Below are positions 8,220 through 15,363 of a stretch of DNA of 33,040 bases, in pieces. Below the pieces are notes generated by a model, which was not told where the DNA came from, did not search any database, and saw only the letters and a program-made list of their open reading frames with translations. The translations under genes and the position numbers were made by a program. Position 1 is the stretch's first letter; each line of letters opens with the position of its first letter. The stretch spans positions 1-33,040 of the forward strand of contig JAOMDR010000015.1 in assembly GCA_028345575.1 (NCBI GenBank). Direction: 5' to 3'. The DNA comes from Candidatus Nitrosopelagicus sp. Its GTDB lineage: Archaea; Thermoproteota; Nitrososphaeria; Nitrososphaerales; Nitrosopumilaceae.

Positions 8220-8257
8220 ATCTTATCTTATATCAGATAAAATAAAAACTAAAGCAA

Positions 8258-8605
8258 TTACAATGATGCTTTGAATTGATTAATCGAGGATATTGTTTCA
8301 TTGGTACTATGACCAATATCTTTCAAAGTAGAGCCATTGTATTTTTTATCCAAATATCTACCTGCCAATATCATTGGAGCCCCAACTGCAACGGTTACGC
8401 CAGTAGGTTCAGGAATCCATAACATGAGAAATCCCAGTTTTTGCATTTTTCTGCCAGGAGCAGATGCACGGTTCAATGCACCTAAAGATTGTGAAGTTTT
8501 TTTGTCATCCAATTTTCCCATATCACTATACAGATTAGAACGTCTAGAAGCTGATTCTCTCATTATTCGTAATCTTTCAATTTTTTCCTTGAGTAAATCA
8601 GTCAT
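8258..8605 (-). CDS. Conserved-looking hypothetical protein with one hydrophobic segment
   Basis: The 115-residue protein starts with a basic helical region (K-E-K-I-E-R-L-R-I-M-R), followed by one hydrophobic stretch around residues 58-80 containing L-M-L-W-I-P-E-P and a Gly/Val-rich part, then a hydrophilic tail. It may be peripherally or singly membrane-bound. It is divergent from the metal regulator at 8722, with 116 bases between them; on its own side an AT-rich TATA-like box lies about 20-25 bases upstream of the ATG. Sharing a control region with a metal regulator hints at co-regulation, which is only inference. No family recognised. Confidence 0.7.
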   Translation of the reverse strand: MTDLLKEKIERLRIMRESASRRSNLYSDMGKLDDKKTSQSLGALNRASAPGRKMQKLGFLMLWIPEPTGVTVAVGAPMILAGRYLDKKYNGSTLKDIGHSTNETISSINQFKASL

Positions 8606-8682
8606 TTATTGATGTTATAGAAAATATAGTTAACAGTCAGTGATCAAAATCCATTACATTCAAGTCAAGATTTCATTACAAT

Positions 8683-8709
8683 AATTTCCAATTTATATAA
8701 AAGGAAATT
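8683..8709. promoter_or_regulatory. TATA box inside a perfect inverted repeat: likely self-operator of the metal regulator
   Basis: AATTTCC (8683-8689) and GGAAATT (8703-8709) are a perfect 7-bp inverted repeat with a 13-base spacer. The spacer contains the TATA box TTTATATA (8692-8699), placed about 26 bases upstream of the regulator's ATG at 8722, so the message is probably leaderless. A dimeric repressor bound here would block TBP. This layout fits autoregulation by the MntR/DtxR-type protein encoded next to it. Confidence 0.5.
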
Positions 8710-8721
8710 CTTATCGCCATA

Positions 8722-9189
8722 ATGAAAAAGAAGACATCACGTAGATTAGATTCAATCAAGGCAGCGCATGAATCAGAAAAAACAAGTTCCATTTCAGATA
8801 GAGTAGAAGATTATCTGGAGGTTATTTCCGAACTAGTAGATATGAAAGGATATGCTGCAACATTAGATATTTCAAGGTACATGAATGTCAGTGCACCGAG
8901 TGTTACAAAAATGCTCAAAAAATTAGATGCAGAAGGATTTTTAGAATATGAAAAATATTATGGAATTAATTTAACAGAAGAAGGTCAAAGAATTGCAGAT
9001 ATGATAAAACAAAAACATGGAATTTTACTAGAGTTTTTTGAAATTTTAGGAATTGGTAAAGAAATTGCAAATCAAGATGCAGAAGGAATTGAACATCATC
9101 TAAATCCAAAAACAATTAGGCAGATTAGAAAATTTGTAACATTTTTCAAAGCAAATCCAAAGATGATGAATAGTTTTAATGAGTTCTAA
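8722..9189 (+). CDS. DtxR/MntR-family metal-dependent transcriptional regulator
   Basis: The 155-residue protein has an N-terminal winged helix (residues 26-88, with S-A-P-S-V-T-K-M-L-K-K-L-D as recognition helix) and a helical dimerisation domain. Compared from memory with Bacillus subtilis MntR, all six metal ligands are kept at a constant offset of 22: Asp30, Glu33, His99, Glu121, Glu124 and His125 (the last three in E-G-I-E-H-H). The use of Asp30 and of Glu at position 121 points to a manganese-type site rather than the iron-type DtxR/IdeR site. There is no SH3-like third domain. An extra basic N-terminal tail of about 22 residues is unusual. It probably represses metal-uptake genes and itself when metal is sufficient; the FTR1 permease 4 kb away is a possible target. 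Confidence 0.9.
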   Translation: MKKKTSRRLDSIKAAHESEKTSSISDRVEDYLEVISELVDMKGYAATLDISRYMNVSAPSVTKMLKKLDAEGFLEYEKYYGINLTEEGQRIADMIKQKHGILLEFFEILGIGKEIANQDAEGIEHHLNPKTIRQIRKFVTFFKANPKMMNSFNEF

Positions 9190-9305
9190 CTAAAAATTTC
9201 TTCTATCTTTTTACGGCTACCTTTTAGGAAAAACAGTCCGCCAGCACCCAACAATGCAAATGGAGCAGCATAGAATAACAAGTCTAGCATTGGGTCTCCG
9301 CACAT
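9186..9305 (-). CDS. 39-residue single-span membrane microprotein
   Basis: An ATG frame at 9305-9186 encodes a protein starting M-C-G-D-P-M-L-D, followed by a hydrophobic segment of about 20 residues with a Gly-rich core (L-G-A-G-G-L-F-F), then a strongly charged tail K-G-S-R-K-K-I-E-E-I-F-S. This design, short outside part, one span and basic inside tail, is typical of real membrane microproteins and is unlikely in random AT-rich DNA. It overlaps the end of the regulator gene by four bases in convergent orientation. The Cys at position 2 might be modified or bind a cofactor. No name can be given. Confidence 0.6.
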   Translation of the reverse strand: MCGDPMLDLLFYAAPFALLGAGGLFFLKGSRKKIEEIFS

Positions 9306-9366
9306 ACTATACAATAGAATTACTAGTATTTGAAATTTTTTGTAAATACTTTGCTTTACTAGAATT

Positions 9367-10839
9367 CTAGTCTCTTTTTAGAAATATTTCTAGATTATCA
9401 TCATGATTGACAAATCTAGAAAAACGCTTACCCTCAGTAGAACGCTTCAAAATTTTGATTTTACCTTTTTTACCTATTCTAGACGAAAAAAGAAATTCGT
9501 CATTTACAACAAAGCTTGCCACATTTCCGGTATACTGTCTATCCACCTCAAATATTAGAGCAGTTCCAGACTCACCAAAATCATATGATAAAGATTGAGA
9601 TGGAAGATCTTGTTGGGGTCCATGTTCTTCAACGTCAATGTGTAAACCAAGAGATTTTTCTAATTCTTGAATAGTTTTTCCTGCCTTTCCAATTAATGCA
9701 GGAATCGAATCTTTTGAAACAAAAATCTTGATTCTGCCAGGACTGAGAAATTCAACTTTAGGATGAGAATCAAACCTATACAATCTGTCTAGAATTTTTT
9801 CTTCCGCTAAATGTTCAATTCCAGTTTTTTTTGAGCCGTTTTCATCAACAGGAATAATGATGTTTTCCTCACCAAAGGTGTAAATTTCATATTCCAAAGT
9901 GTTTGTTTCAAAATCAGAGATCTCAATTACAGGTCGTGCTAAATCTTGTTCAACCATTCCAGATGGAACCTTTACTTTTAGTTCAAGTTGATAAACTTTT
10001 GATATTCCACCATCTTTTACATAAATTACAGTATCGAGTACGTTTGGAATAATTCCGAGTTCAATTTTTCCAATGAATCTCTGAATTGCATCAATTGGAG
10101 TATTTGCATGAACAACTCCAACCATACCAACTCCGGTCAATCTAAGATCACTGAAAATTCTAAAATCTTCTCTTCGTCTAACTTCGTCAAATATCGTATA
10201 ATCAGGTCTAACAAGTAACAAGATATCAGCAGAGTTTTCAAAACTTCCATCCAATCTAGTGTATTGAGTTACGCCAGGATCAACTTGTAAATCACGCGGA
10301 GACTCAAATGTTTTAACAATTTTTCCAGAGCCATTAAAGAAGTTTGCAATTCCTGATGCAAGAGTACTTTTTCCAGAACCTGGAGCACCAGATATGAGAA
10401 TTCCTTCCGCTTGTTGTTCCAATCTAGACATTAATTTTTCAGATAGTTGATAATCTTCTAATGACATTTGTTTGATTGGATGAACTATTGTGATTTCTAA
10501 GAGTTCAGAAAACGGAGGTCTTGTTATTGCAATTCGATAATCCCTATACTGTATTACCAATGCACCAGGTTTTGAGATTTCAGTATTACCAAGCGTTTCA
10601 TCATCTATTGCAGATAAAATTTGATTTGTTATAATTTCAAGATAATCACGGTCAAGTGTTTTTGTGTCAAGTTCCACTAACTCAAAACTTCCAGGCATTC
10701 CTTTCTTGCCAAGAGGTTTTTGATTTTCTTTAAGATGGATACTCATTGTGGTAGGGTCAAAGAATTTCAAGAACTCTAAATCAGGAGTCTTTTGTTCATT
10801 AATAATAAACTCTGATTCAGATTTTTGTAAATCACTCAT
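9367..10839 (-). CDS. PilT-like ATPase with C-terminal KH domain, lacking the usual PIN domain
   Basis: The 490-residue protein starts near the conserved block F-F-D-P-T-T-M-S-I-H-L-K-E, then carries a PilT/VirB11-like ATPase with Walker A G-A-P-G-S-G-K-S-T (residues 151-159), a Walker-B-like region around T-I-F-D-E-V-R-R-R-E-D, and V-V-H-A-N-T. A KH RNA-binding domain follows (about residues 370-420, with I-G-K-A-G-K-T-I as GxxG loop), then a C-terminal basic domain. This matches the archaeal COG1855 type, where a PIN nuclease domain of about 140 residues normally precedes the F-F-D block; here only about 25 residues precede it. The role of the family is not settled; RNA binding plus ATPase suggests RNA or ribosome-related work. 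The ATG start gives no room for a PIN domain. Confidence 0.85.
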   Translation of the reverse strand: MSDLQKSESEFIINEQKTPDLEFLKFFDPTTMSIHLKENQKPLGKKGMPGSFELVELDTKTLDRDYLEIITNQILSAIDDETLGNTEISKPGALVIQYRDYRIAITRPPFSELLEITIVHPIKQMSLEDYQLSEKLMSRLEQQAEGILISGAPGSGKSTLASGIANFFNGSGKIVKTFESPRDLQVDPGVTQYTRLDGSFENSADILLLVRPDYTIFDEVRRREDFRIFSDLRLTGVGMVGVVHANTPIDAIQRFIGKIELGIIPNVLDTVIYVKDGGISKVYQLELKVKVPSGMVEQDLARPVIEISDFETNTLEYEIYTFGEENIIIPVDENGSKKTGIEHLAEEKILDRLYRFDSHPKVEFLSPGRIKIFVSKDSIPALIGKAGKTIQELEKSLGLHIDVEEHGPQQDLPSQSLSYDFGESGTALIFEVDRQYTGNVASFVVNDEFLFSSRIGKKGKIKILKRSTEGKRFSRFVNHDDNLEIFLKRD

Positions 10840-10885
10840 AATTGAAATTTAGGCTGGGTTCTATTATGTATTCTTTTAATGCATA

Positions 10886-10903
10886 AAACAATCTACATTG
10901 TTT
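10886..10903. promoter_or_regulatory. Inverted repeat in the divergent intergenic region
   Basis: AAACAAT (10886-10892) and ATTGTTT (10897-10903) are a perfect 7-bp inverted repeat with a 4-base spacer. It lies between the leftward ATPase gene and the rightward microgene at 10956, about 47 and 53 bases from their starts. It could be an operator or a small hairpin. AT-rich composition lowers its weight. Confidence 0.25.
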
Positions 10904-10955
10904 AACAAATTATTCTCACAAAGCCAAACAAAAGAATTGTTTTAGATCGTTATGT

Positions 10956-11105
10956 ATGTCAGGTCAAAATAATGCCAATTTACAATTTCATTCAGATTGT
11001 AGCAATTACTTTGATTCATTAAGAGAAAAAGGTGAAACTGATTTTGAGTTTGAAGATGAGTATTTCTTTACTTTACCTGCAATATCTCAGATGAGTTTAG
11101 ATTAA
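10956..11105 (+). CDS. 49-residue acidic microprotein
   Basis: The ATG frame encodes a small acidic protein beginning M-S-G-Q-N-N-A-N-L-Q-F-H, with C-S-N-Y-F-D-S-L-R-E-K-G in the middle and an acidic, Phe-rich stretch (D-F-E-F-E-D-E-Y-F-F-T-L) before the end. Codon use is like that of neighbouring genes. It ends 28 bases before the uracil-DNA glycosylase gene on the same strand and may be co-transcribed with it. No family recognised; it could be an interaction peptide. Confidence 0.5.
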   Translation: MSGQNNANLQFHSDCSNYFDSLREKGETDFEFEDEYFFTLPAISQMSLD

Positions 11106-11133
11106 TTATTCAGTAGTTCCTCGAATTATAGAT

Positions 11134-11859
11134 ATGCACAAACTGGATTCAATTGCAGAAAATGTCAGAAAATGTCAAAAATGTGAATTATGTGAGACAC
11201 GAACAAAGGCAGTTCCAGGTAAAGGAAATTTTGATGCAGATGTGATTTTTGTCGGAGAGGCACCAGGCAAAAATGAAGATATTCATGGAGAGCCATTTGT
11301 CGGAGCTGCAGGAAAAAGACTTGATATGATTTTAGAAGATACAGGGATTGATAGGCAAGATGTCTATATTACAAATATCGTAAAGTGTAGACCTCCAAAA
11401 AATAGAGTTCCATCAAAAAAAGAAGAAGAGTCTTGTAATGATTTTATTAATCAAGAAATCGAAATAATCAATCCAAAGATAATCTGCGTTATGGGGAATA
11501 CGGCATATGGTACTTTATTGGATGGAAAAGAAATAACAAAGAATCATGGTAAAATTGTGGAAAAAGATGGTAGAAAATTTTTTATCACATTTCATCCTGC
11601 TGCAACAATTTACAATCAAAAGCTAGTTGAGGAGTTAAAAAATGATTTTAGAGAGTTGGCGAAGTTTCTAGGAATGAAAGATCAGCCAAAACAATATGAA
11701 GAAAGGCGATGTGATTACTGCATGGCTAAAACAAAACACGAGGTGGTAGTTATGCCAAAAGTGGTCACAAGAAAAAGAAGATGGTTATTCAAATGCGTAG
11801 AATGTAATCATGAAAGATGGCTTCAACCTTACAGAACGGTTGCGGAAAGTTTGTACTAA
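11134..11859 (+). CDS. Family 4 uracil-DNA glycosylase with C-terminal zinc-ribbon extension
   Basis: The catalytic part (residues 1-180) has the four cysteines of the 4Fe-4S cluster, Cys14, Cys17, Cys85 and Cys101, and the motif G-E-A-P-G (41-45) with G-E-P-F-V-G-A-A-G, typical of thermophilic-type family 4 UDGs. The late motif F-H-P-A-A-T carries the second catalytic region. It removes uracil from DNA to start base excision repair. The last 50 residues are an addition: C-D-Y-C and C-V-E-C separated by a basic, aromatic stretch (K-R-R-W-L-F-K), which should bind zinc and may add DNA or protein contact. The usual family length is about 200 residues, so this protein (241) is extended. It converges with the collagen-like gene, four bases apart. 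Confidence 0.92.
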   Translation: MHKLDSIAENVRKCQKCELCETRTKAVPGKGNFDADVIFVGEAPGKNEDIHGEPFVGAAGKRLDMILEDTGIDRQDVYITNIVKCRPPKNRVPSKKEEESCNDFINQEIEIINPKIICVMGNTAYGTLLDGKEITKNHGKIVEKDGRKFFITFHPAATIYNQKLVEELKNDFRELAKFLGMKDQPKQYEERRCDYCMAKTKHEVVVMPKVVTRKRRWLFKCVECNHERWLQPYRTVAESLY

Positions 11860-11863
11860 TTAT

Positions 11864-13144
11864 TTAATACAAATGACTCTGTAATTCAATTTGTTCTTCA
11901 GCAGACATTATTCCTTTTCTAACTAGGATGTCAAGCATATCTTTGAACAACTGTTTTTGTTCTTCAGACATTCCACCGGTTGGACCTTTTTCTCCAGGTG
12001 GACCAGGAGGACCGCGTGGGCCTTTGTCACCAACAGGTCCTTGTGGACCTTGTGAGCCTTTGTCACCAGATGGACCTTGCAAACCTTGCTTTCCTTGTTC
12101 ACCTTGTGGGCCTTGAATTCCTTGTGGACCGCGTGGGCCTTTGTCTCCGGTTAATCCAGGTGGACCTTGTTCGCCTTGTGGGCCAATTGTTCCGCGGTCA
12201 CCTTGTGGACCTGGAACACCAGTTATTCCTTTGTCACCAGGAGTACCTTGTGGACCGCGTGGGCCTTTCTCTCCAATAGGTCCAGTAATTCCAATTTTTC
12301 CTTTTTCTCCTTGTGGACCTTGAGGACCGGTTGGGCCTTTCTCTCCCATCGGACCAGTAACTCCTTTGTCTCCTCTTTCACCAACAGGACCGGGAACTCC
12401 TTTGTCTCCTTGAACACCAGGTGGGCCGGTTGGACCTTTCTCTCCTTTGTCTCCACGTAAACCTGTTAATCCTTTATCACCAGATGGACCTTGAGCACCA
12501 GTGGTACCTTTGTCACCAATTAGACCACGACCTCCTTGTTCACCTTTGTCTCCTTTGTCACCGGTTAGACCTTTTTCTCCTTTGTCACCGGTACCACCTT
12601 TTAGACCAGGAGGGCCTTTGTCTCCTTTGTCTCCTTTGTCTCCAGTAACTCCTTTTTGTCCTGAAAGACCTTTGTCACCTGCAGGGCCTTTGTCTCCTTT
12701 GTCTCCTTTGTCTCCATCAGGACCAGGCTGACCTGCAGGACCTTTTACACCAGAGCTAGAAGAACGTGGTATTTGTTTTGTTTTTGATTGAGTTAAATCA
12801 GGTTTTGGTTTTTCATTAACTTGTCTCATTGTTTCAGGAACTTTGAATTCAAATGATGAACCAACAGATGAGAATTGATCAACAAGTATTATCCAAACGG
12901 TGGTAAATGTGGAAATTTTTTCAGGTAATGGATTTGATTGGGAACCTAATATAGCCTCAAATTCTCCATTTTTTATATTGAGATGAGATTTTTCACGCCA
13001 AAGTGGAAGAAATGATTTTTGTGCAATTTGTTCACCGGTGGGTTTTGCTTCAGTAATAGCAAACTCTACTTCAAAGACACCGTTTTTTTGTTTATATGGA
13101 GATTGACCTTTAACAGAAAATTGCTCAGATGAGGGCATAATCAT
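11864..13144 (-). CDS. Collagen-like Gly-X-Y repeat protein
   Basis: An N-terminal domain of about 125 residues, beta-rich in look and without a signal peptide, is followed by 86 uninterrupted Gly-X-Y triplets and a helical C-terminal tail of about 37 residues ([10 protein letters not shown]). Nineteen triplets are G-D-K and six are G-E-K; such Lys-Asp/Glu pairs are known to stabilise prokaryotic collagens that lack hydroxyproline. Pro is frequent in X (G-P-x). The tail may act as a trimer nucleus. ATG 13144 is preferred to a TTG three codons upstream (13153), because a TATA-like AAATAAATA lies about 25 bases upstream of it. Function is unknown; bacterial relatives are spore, surface or phage-fibre proteins. 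Location is unclear as no export signal is seen. Confidence 0.85.
   Translation of the reverse strand: MIMPSSEQFSVKGQSPYKQKNGVFEVEFAITEAKPTGEQIAQKSFLPLWREKSHLNIKNGEFEAILGSQSNPLPEKISTFTTVWIILVDQFSSVGSSFEFKVPETMRQVNEKPKPDLTQSKTKQIPRSSSSGVKGPAGQPGPDGDKGDKGDKGPAGDKGLSGQKGVTGDKGDKGDKGPPGLKGGTGDKGEKGLTGDKGDKGEQGGRGLIGDKGTTGAQGPSGDKGLTGLRGDKGEKGPTGPPGVQGDKGVPGPVGERGDKGVTGPMGEKGPTGPQGPQGEKGKIGITGPIGEKGPRGPQGTPGDKGITGVPGPQGDRGTIGPQGEQGPPGLTGDKGPRGPQGIQGPQGEQGKQGLQGPSGDKGSQGPQGPVGDKGPRGPPGPPGEKGPTGGMSEEQKQLFKDMLDILVRKGIMSAEEQIELQSHLY
11970..12752 (-). repeat. Tandem 9-base repeat tract coding for Gly-X-Y triplets
   Basis: The DNA is a tandem array of 9-base units, many reading GGA-GAC-AAA on the coding strand, about 87 units without a break. 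It is more GC-rich than its surroundings, and several long false open frames arise on the other strand and in other phases. Such arrays can change length by recombination or slippage. Confidence 0.85.
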
Positions 13145-13215
13145 TTCTTTCAATATCTAGTATTTATTTACATTTTCTAGCCACATTAGGCATAGATTTG
13201 GCACTAGTAGCAGCT

Positions 13216-13225
13216 TAATATTTAT
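13216..13225 (+). promoter_or_regulatory. TATA box of the TPR-protein gene
   Basis: TAATATTTAT lies about 29 bases upstream of the ATG at 13250. The distance implies a very short or absent 5' leader. Confidence 0.45.
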
Positions 13226-13249
13226 CCGTTAAATGTAGAAATCTAATTC

Positions 13250-14356
13250 ATGAAGGACAAGAAAAAAGAAACATCTCTAAGTAAAAAAGATGAGACTAGT
13301 CTAACAAATGTCAATTATCAACGAGATAGACTTTTCAAAAAAGGTATCAATTTGATGGCAGATGAAAAATTAGAAGAAGCGGTAATAAATTTTGAGATGA
13401 TATTAAGAGCAGACCCAAACGATGTAGAAGCAATGCTCAAACTAGGATATTCACGATTTCATTTAGATGACCATTCAGAAGCAATGAGAGTTTATGATAA
13501 AATTTTAGATATTGATGTCACAAATCCAGAAGCATGGAACTTAAAATCACTAGTAAATTATGAAAAAAAGAATTATGCTAAAGCATTAGACTGTGTTGAA
13601 AAAGCAATAGATTCAGACCCAACATACGGCATGGCTTGGTATAACAAAGGATGTTACCTTTCAATGTTAAATCAAGTTCCAGATTCATTAGAAGCATTAA
13701 AACGCTCAATTGAGATTGATGTTAAAAATGCAAGAAAAGCAGTTAAAGACAAAGACTTTGTAAATGTAAGATCAGAAGAAGGCTTTAAACGAATTATTGA
13801 AGTTGTGTTAATTGAATCATTAAGACAAGGATACCATACAATTGGTGCAATTGTATGGACAACATTCCTAGGAAAAGAAGATACCATCAAAGGATTAGAT
13901 GAATTAATTTTGAAAGGTGTTGTTGTTAAGAATGAAAAAAGACAAGGATTCAACCAAATTATACCAATCTACGATTTGATACCAGATGTTGCAAAAAAAC
14001 TCGGTGCAAAGAGAAGAGGATTACTTGGTCCGAAAGAAATAGGAAAAATTCCAACACCAGTCAAAAGTCTGAAGGAAATTGGATTGGCAGTTCAAACAAC
14101 AATGTCTGCAATAGAAAATGAAGATTTAGAAAAAACAGTTGAAAGCTTTGATGCATATATCAATCCAGCAAAATGTGGTCAACAAATGATTGAAGAATTT
14201 TTAGATGAACATAGAGAAATCAGATTATTCAAAATTAGATTAGACGATAAAGGTAAAGATTACCTAATCGATAACAAAAAGAAAATGTTAGAATTATTTG
14301 AGAATATGGAAATTACAGTTACAAAGAAATTAAGAGCAAACGTTCCGCAAAATTAA
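13250..14356 (+). CDS. TPR-repeat protein with unknown C-terminal domain
   Basis: After a lysine-rich tail of about 25 residues, residues 27-165 contain four TPR-like helix pairs (for example A-V-I-N-F-E-M-I-L-R-A-D-P-N-D and A-L-D-C-V-E-K-A-I-D-S-D-P-T), a scaffold for protein contacts. Residues from about 185 to 260 (I-E-S-L-R-Q-G-Y-H-T-I-G-A-I and K-G-L-D-E-L-I-L-K-G-V-V-V-K) look like a winged-helix segment. The last 100 residues are charged and helical with no known motif. It is cytoplasmic in look. TPR plus possible wHTH suggests a regulatory adaptor, but this is inference. It overlaps the convergent small gene at its 3' end by four bases. Confidence 0.82.
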   Translation: MKDKKKETSLSKKDETSLTNVNYQRDRLFKKGINLMADEKLEEAVINFEMILRADPNDVEAMLKLGYSRFHLDDHSEAMRVYDKILDIDVTNPEAWNLKSLVNYEKKNYAKALDCVEKAIDSDPTYGMAWYNKGCYLSMLNQVPDSLEALKRSIEIDVKNARKAVKDKDFVNVRSEEGFKRIIEVVLIESLRQGYHTIGAIVWTTFLGKEDTIKGLDELILKGVVVKNEKRQGFNQIIPIYDLIPDVAKKLGAKRRGLLGPKEIGKIPTPVKSLKEIGLAVQTTMSAIENEDLEKTVESFDAYINPAKCGQQMIEEFLDEHREIRLFKIRLDDKGKDYLIDNKKKMLELFENMEITVTKKLRANVPQN

Positions 14357-14559
14357 GTCATAGAATCTTTTTCTTTTTTAATAATTGGGATTCCATCTAT
14401 TATTGATACATCATCTTCTTCATAGACAGTGTGCCAACGTCCATTATGAGGGAGTAGATTGTTTAATTCTTCAATTTTTTTATTGGTAGGTTTTTTGTTA
14501 AGCAATGCACCCCATTTCATATTTGGAACTTTTGGCATTACATCATTGATATCTTTCAT
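14353..14559 (-). CDS. Small hypothetical protein downstream of rhodanese
   Basis: The 68-residue soluble protein contains P-N-M-K-W-G-A-L-L, N-N-L-L-P-H-N-G-R-W-H-T-V-Y-E-E-D-D and I-P-I-I-K-K-E-K. The aromatic and Gly-containing middle looks like a short beta-hairpin domain. Its ATG lies six bases after the stop of the rhodanese gene, so it is the third member of the sulfite reductase-rhodanese operon. No family recognised. Confidence 0.65.
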   Translation of the reverse strand: MKDINDVMPKVPNMKWGALLNKKPTNKKIEELNNLLPHNGRWHTVYEEDDVSIIDGIPIIKKEKDSMT

Positions 14560-14565
14560 ATTATA

Positions 14566-15363
14566 TCACTCTGCAGAAAGATCCCAATAATTGGCATTTT
14601 CTTGTTTATCAATTGGTTTTTCAAGACTTTTCCATTCTTTAAAGGAGTGAACATATAGTTTGACATTTGATACACCTATTGATTTCAAAGCATAATACGC
14701 TAATCCAGATAATGTGCCTACACTTCCACAATATGTGATTATTTCTGCATCCTCAGAAATGCCTCGATTTTTTAAAAGAGTTTTCATACCCTCTTTTGTT
14801 CTAAGTATTTTTCCATCGCTTGCAAGTGTTCTATATGGAATATTTATTGCACCAGGAATATGTTGTTCAAGATAATTTAGACGCTCACGATTATCAATTA
14901 TTACAACATTTTTGTTTTCTTTAACTTTTTCAAGATATTCAGCAGTAGCCATAATTTCAGGATTAATTTTTACAGAATGAGTTGCAGTTTCGATCTCAGG
15001 TACTTCAGTTGAAATTTCATATCCAAGATCTTTCCATTGCGAAAATGTTACATCCAATAATTTTACATCTTTGTGCCCAATGTATTGTAAAGCCCAAACA
15101 ACTCTAGAAGATAATGCGCCAAAGGTATCATCATAGATTACGGTAGGAGTTTCATCAGAGATTCCCAAATCTTGTGCAATTTTTTGTATGGATTCAGAAC
15201 TATCGTCAGCAAGAAGTTTCGCTAGAGGAAGATTTACAGCATTTGTTATATGACCTTGTTGATATTCCTGATCACGTCTAACATCAACAATTCGAATTGA
15301 GTTTTCTTGTATTTTTTCACGAAGAAGTTTTGAATTAATTATTGGAATATCAGAATCGATCAT
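14566..15363 (-). CDS. Two-domain thiosulfate/mercaptopyruvate sulfurtransferase (rhodanese)
   Basis: Two rhodanese domains are visible. The first has V-D-V-R-R-D-x-E-Y-x-x-G-H-I and Y-D-D-T at the loop where a Cys would be, so it is structural. The second has D-N-R-E-R and the active-site loop Y-C-G-S-V-G-T, whose Cys (residue 212) would carry the persulfide. The loop C-G-S-x-x-T is nearer to mercaptopyruvate than to classical thiosulfate enzymes. The start at 15363 is chosen because its ATG overlaps the sulfite reductase stop as ATGA; another ATG exists three codons upstream at 15372. It probably passes sulfane sulfur between the reductase product and acceptors such as the nearby TusA and thiazole pathways; that link is inferred from context. 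Confidence 0.9.
   Translation of the reverse strand: MIDSDIPIINSKLLREKIQENSIRIVDVRRDQEYQQGHITNAVNLPLAKLLADDSSESIQKIAQDLGISDETPTVIYDDTFGALSSRVVWALQYIGHKDVKLLDVTFSQWKDLGYEISTEVPEIETATHSVKINPEIMATAEYLEKVKENKNVVIIDNRERLNYLEQHIPGAINIPYRTLASDGKILRTKEGMKTLLKNRGISEDAEIITYCGSVGTLSGLAYYALKSIGVSNVKLYVHSFKEWKSLEKPIDKQENANYWDLSAE

Noticed and set aside
10886-10903. Terminator hairpin
   Set aside because: It lies between divergent genes, with no stop codon before it and no clear T-tract; kept only as a weak operator candidate.
11928-12731. Several open frames on both strands inside the collagen tract
   Set aside because: They arise from the 9-base repeat, which lacks stops in most phases; the translations are Pro/Leu/Ser low-complexity shadows.
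11970-12752. Possible CRISPR-like array
   Set aside because: The units are 9 bases, contiguous and in frame with a protein, with no spacers.
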